A stretch of 64,000 bases of DNA from JACDAE01 sp034438015. GTDB taxonomy: Bacteria; Chloroflexota; Ktedonobacteria; Ktedonobacterales; Ktedonobacteraceae. The notes under the pieces are model-generated. The model made no database searches, was not told the origin of the DNA, and saw only the letters and a list, made by a program, of their open reading frames with translations. Made by a program: the position numbers and the translations under genes. Below, in pieces: positions 62,301 to 64,000 of the stretch. The stretch spans positions 40,133 through 104,132 of the forward strand of contig DAOTTD010000185.1 of the NCBI GenBank assembly GCA_034438015.1. Reading direction: 5' to 3'. The stretch's first letter is position 1, and each line of letters starts with the position of its first letter.

Positions 62301-64000
62301 ATGCCAGGAATAGAAGGCTCGACGCTGGGAAGATATGAGCTGCGTCGCCGTATCGCCTGTGGAGGAATGGCAGAGGTCTACCTGGGATACGACCGCCGTG
62401 TACGCAGACGCGTAGCCGTGAAGGTCCTCTATGGCAGCGATGAACCCTTTGTGCGCCGCTTCGAACGTGAAGCGGAAGCGGCGGGGACGCTTTCGCATGA
62501 CCATATTCTGCCCCTGTACGACTTTGGCGAACAGCGACCATGGTACTATCTGGTGATGCCCTACGTCGAAGGCGGCACGCTGCGCGACTATCTGCTCAAG
62601 CGGGAGCGTCTTGACCTGGAGGAGACCGGCAGTTTCCTCGAACAGATTGCGGCGGCGCTCCAATACGCGCACGATCATGGCGTCGTGCATCGCGATGTTA
62701 AACCGTCCAACATCTTGCTACGTCCCGATGGGCACGCATACCTGGGCGATTTCGGGCTGGCGAAGGCAAAGATGGGCGCAGAGGCAGTCACGCATTCAGG
62801 CTCTATGGTGGGCACCCCCGAATATATGGCACCCGAACAATCGAACGGCGTGCACGATTACCGCAGTGATATCTACTCGCTCGGCATTATCCTCTATCAG
62901 ATGTTGACCGGGCGCGTTCCGTTCACCGCCGATTCGCCGGTCGCGGTCTCGCTGAAGCATATTCAGGCCATTCCTAAGTCGCCGGGCGAACTGAATAGCG
63001 CCATCCCTCCCGCCGTCGAAGCGGTGATACTCAAGGCGCTGGCCAAAGATCCCGCCGAGCGTTACCAGCAAGCGGGGGCCCTGGCAGAGGCATACTGGCA
63101 TGCGCTCGGCGAAGAGCACGATGGACGTGAAGACAAAGCACCCCGAGCCGAAGGCCAGGCGGAACTACAGTCGCATAAGCATGAGAGGACCGTGGGCACG
63201 CCGTCAGCGGTGACACAGATCATTGATGTGGCCGAGGCCATGCCGCGCGCCACAAAGCTGCTCCGCTTCCCGCTCAAGGCACCTGCTCCACCTCTGCGTT
63301 CGGACAGGAGGAAGAAGCTGCTCATCGCGCTGCCCATCTGTCTTGCCGTCATTCTGGGCTCCGCTCTGTCGCTGACCCATCTCTGGAAACCCCATAGCAG
63401 CACACAACAGTCGAGGCCACATAACGGCATACCCACAGCGCTCTACATGGCAACCGCAACGGCTCAGGCACTGGCGGAGACTCAGGCAACGCTGGCGGCC
63501 CAGTCACGCGTTCAGGCCACTGCAGGCATTACCAGCTCCATTGGAGCGGGCCAGGTTCTTTACGCCGACGCAATGACCGTGCCTGGCGGCGGATGGGTCA
63601 ACGATGGCAGCCAGTGCTACTTCTCAGACCAGGGCTACCATGTTTACAGCGCCCTTGCGCATGCTGTAGCGTGGTGTTACTCCAGCGAGCAAACATTCTC
63701 TAACGCGATCATCACCGCCCAGGCCATACTCACGCGCGGCGATCTCTGCGGTCTGATCTTCCGCCTCAGTCCAGCCAGCAAATCCTTTTACGTCCTGGAA
63801 CTCAATAGCCGGGGCGATTATCGCTTTGTGCTGGCCCAGGGCGGTAATCCGCTCAACTGGTTGACACTCATCGATTGGACGCACTCCAGCGCCATCGAGG
63901 ATGGCTATGGACGGACAAACACCTTTCTCGTGCTGGCGACGGGCAACCGTTTTCGCTTCTACATCAACAAGCAACTGATCGTCTCATCGTTCTCCGACAG
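62301..64000 (+). CDS. Transmembrane Ser/Thr protein kinase with extracytoplasmic domain (partial, runs off the window)
   Basis: At least 566 residues are present and no stop is reached. The kinase domain (10-270) is intact: Lys41 in AVKVL, HRDVKPSNILL (130-140), DFG at 150-152, SMVGTPEYMAPEQ and DIYSLGIILYQMLTG. A charged juxtamembrane part leads to a TM helix at about 335-355 (LLIALPICLAVILGSALSL). The outside has a Thr/Ala/Gln linker and a beta-rich domain (DLCGLIFRLSPASKSFYVLELNSRGDYRFVLAQ) resembling carbohydrate-binding or DUF1080-like sandwiches. ATG 62301 has AGGAG upstream. It is an active-looking PknB-type receptor. Confidence 0.92.
   Translation, partial: MPGIEGSTLGRYELRRRIACGGMAEVYLGYDRRVRRRVAVKVLYGSDEPFVRRFEREAEAAGTLSHDHILPLYDFGEQRPWYYLVMPYVEGGTLRDYLLKRERLDLEETGSFLEQIAAALQYAHDHGVVHRDVKPSNILLRPDGHAYLGDFGLAKAKMGAEAVTHSGSMVGTPEYMAPEQSNGVHDYRSDIYSLGIILYQMLTGRVPFTADSPVAVSLKHIQAIPKSPGELNSAIPPAVEAVILKALAKDPAERYQQAGALAEAYWHALGEEHDGREDKAPRAEGQAELQSHKHERTVGTPSAVTQIIDVAEAMPRATKLLRFPLKAPAPPLRSDRRKKLLIALPICLAVILGSALSLTHLWKPHSSTQQSRPHNGIPTALYMATATAQALAETQATLAAQSRVQATAGITSSIGAGQVLYADAMTVPGGGWVNDGSQCYFSDQGYHVYSALAHAVAWCYSSEQTFSNAIITAQAILTRGDLCGLIFRLSPASKSFYVLELNSRGDYRFVLAQGGNPLNWLTLIDWTHSSAIEDGYGRTNTFLVLATGNRFRFYINKQLIVSSFSD

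Noticed and set aside
61518..62690. 390-codon minus-strand frame
   Set aside because: Antisense to both the PIG-L gene and the kinase N-terminus, each with intact motifs.

Overview
The window looks like chromosomal DNA of a spore-forming, filamentous-type Chloroflexota bacterium (class Ktedonobacteria). I infer this from gene content, not from a database match: an actinobacterial-type (group 1h) [NiFe] hydrogenase locus in GC-rich DNA, an archaeal-type valyl-tRNA synthetase behind a T-box leader, Thermus/Rickettsia-type isocitrate dehydrogenase, many GT-C membrane glycosyltransferases, NarL-type two-component proteins and Ser/Thr kinases.

Layout. 1-1953: tail of an unknown gene and a KdpD-like sensor kinase. 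1947-5726: an AT-richer accessory segment with an XRE-NUDIX fusion regulator, a small HTH protein, and, divergent from it, a unit made of a consensus promoter with operator-like repeats, a structured leader, a 130-aa acidic protein of unknown function and a TnpB-type protein whose RuvC-II glutamate appears relocated and whose zinc finger is absent. 5727-8839: copper homeostasis (CopZ, CsoR with its operator inside its own promoter, a beta-propeller protein, CopC, a YtkA/FixH-like protein). 9419-11228: a NarX/NarL-type two-component pair. 11229-11838: a probable decayed TnpB 3' end and a 14-bp hairpin. 11839-15361: a complete ECF transporter (S, A1, A2, T). 15642-24742: UvrD-type helicase, LysR regulator, zinc-ribbon membrane protein, T-box-controlled ValRS, PRC-barrel-like protein, RpoD-type sigma factor.

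24957-28164: two GT-C glycosyltransferases. 28438-43325: one continuous 17-gene hydrogenase operon: hhyS, hhyL, NifU-like, DUF5947, DUF6084, a 431-aa unknown, protease, a 37-aa DUF6893-like microprotein, hypA, hypB, hypF, hypC, SIS protein 1, a divergent HypC, SIS protein 2, hypD, hypE and a strong terminator. All functions needed to build a high-affinity H2-oxidising enzyme are present. 43422-45891: an ISAs1 transposase remnant, adenylate kinase and isocitrate dehydrogenase. 45980-51628: four more GT-C enzymes, including a tandem PIG-V-like duplication and an inverted paralogue of the 26.7-kb gene.

52046-55653: a TRPM-like SLOG (LSDAT) protein followed by two SLATT-type 2-TM proteins, with a pseudokinase-FHA protein just downstream. 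The first three match a predicted nucleotide-sensing, membrane-effector conflict system; the linkage to the pseudokinase is the less explored part. 55714-58541: galactose (Leloir) genes galT and galK with an unknown partner. 58600-64000: small membrane protein, methyltransferase, small Cys protein, a MutY without the usual NUDIX-like domain, a PIG-L deacetylase, and a Ser/Thr kinase running off the window end. I found no tRNA, rRNA or CRISPR array.
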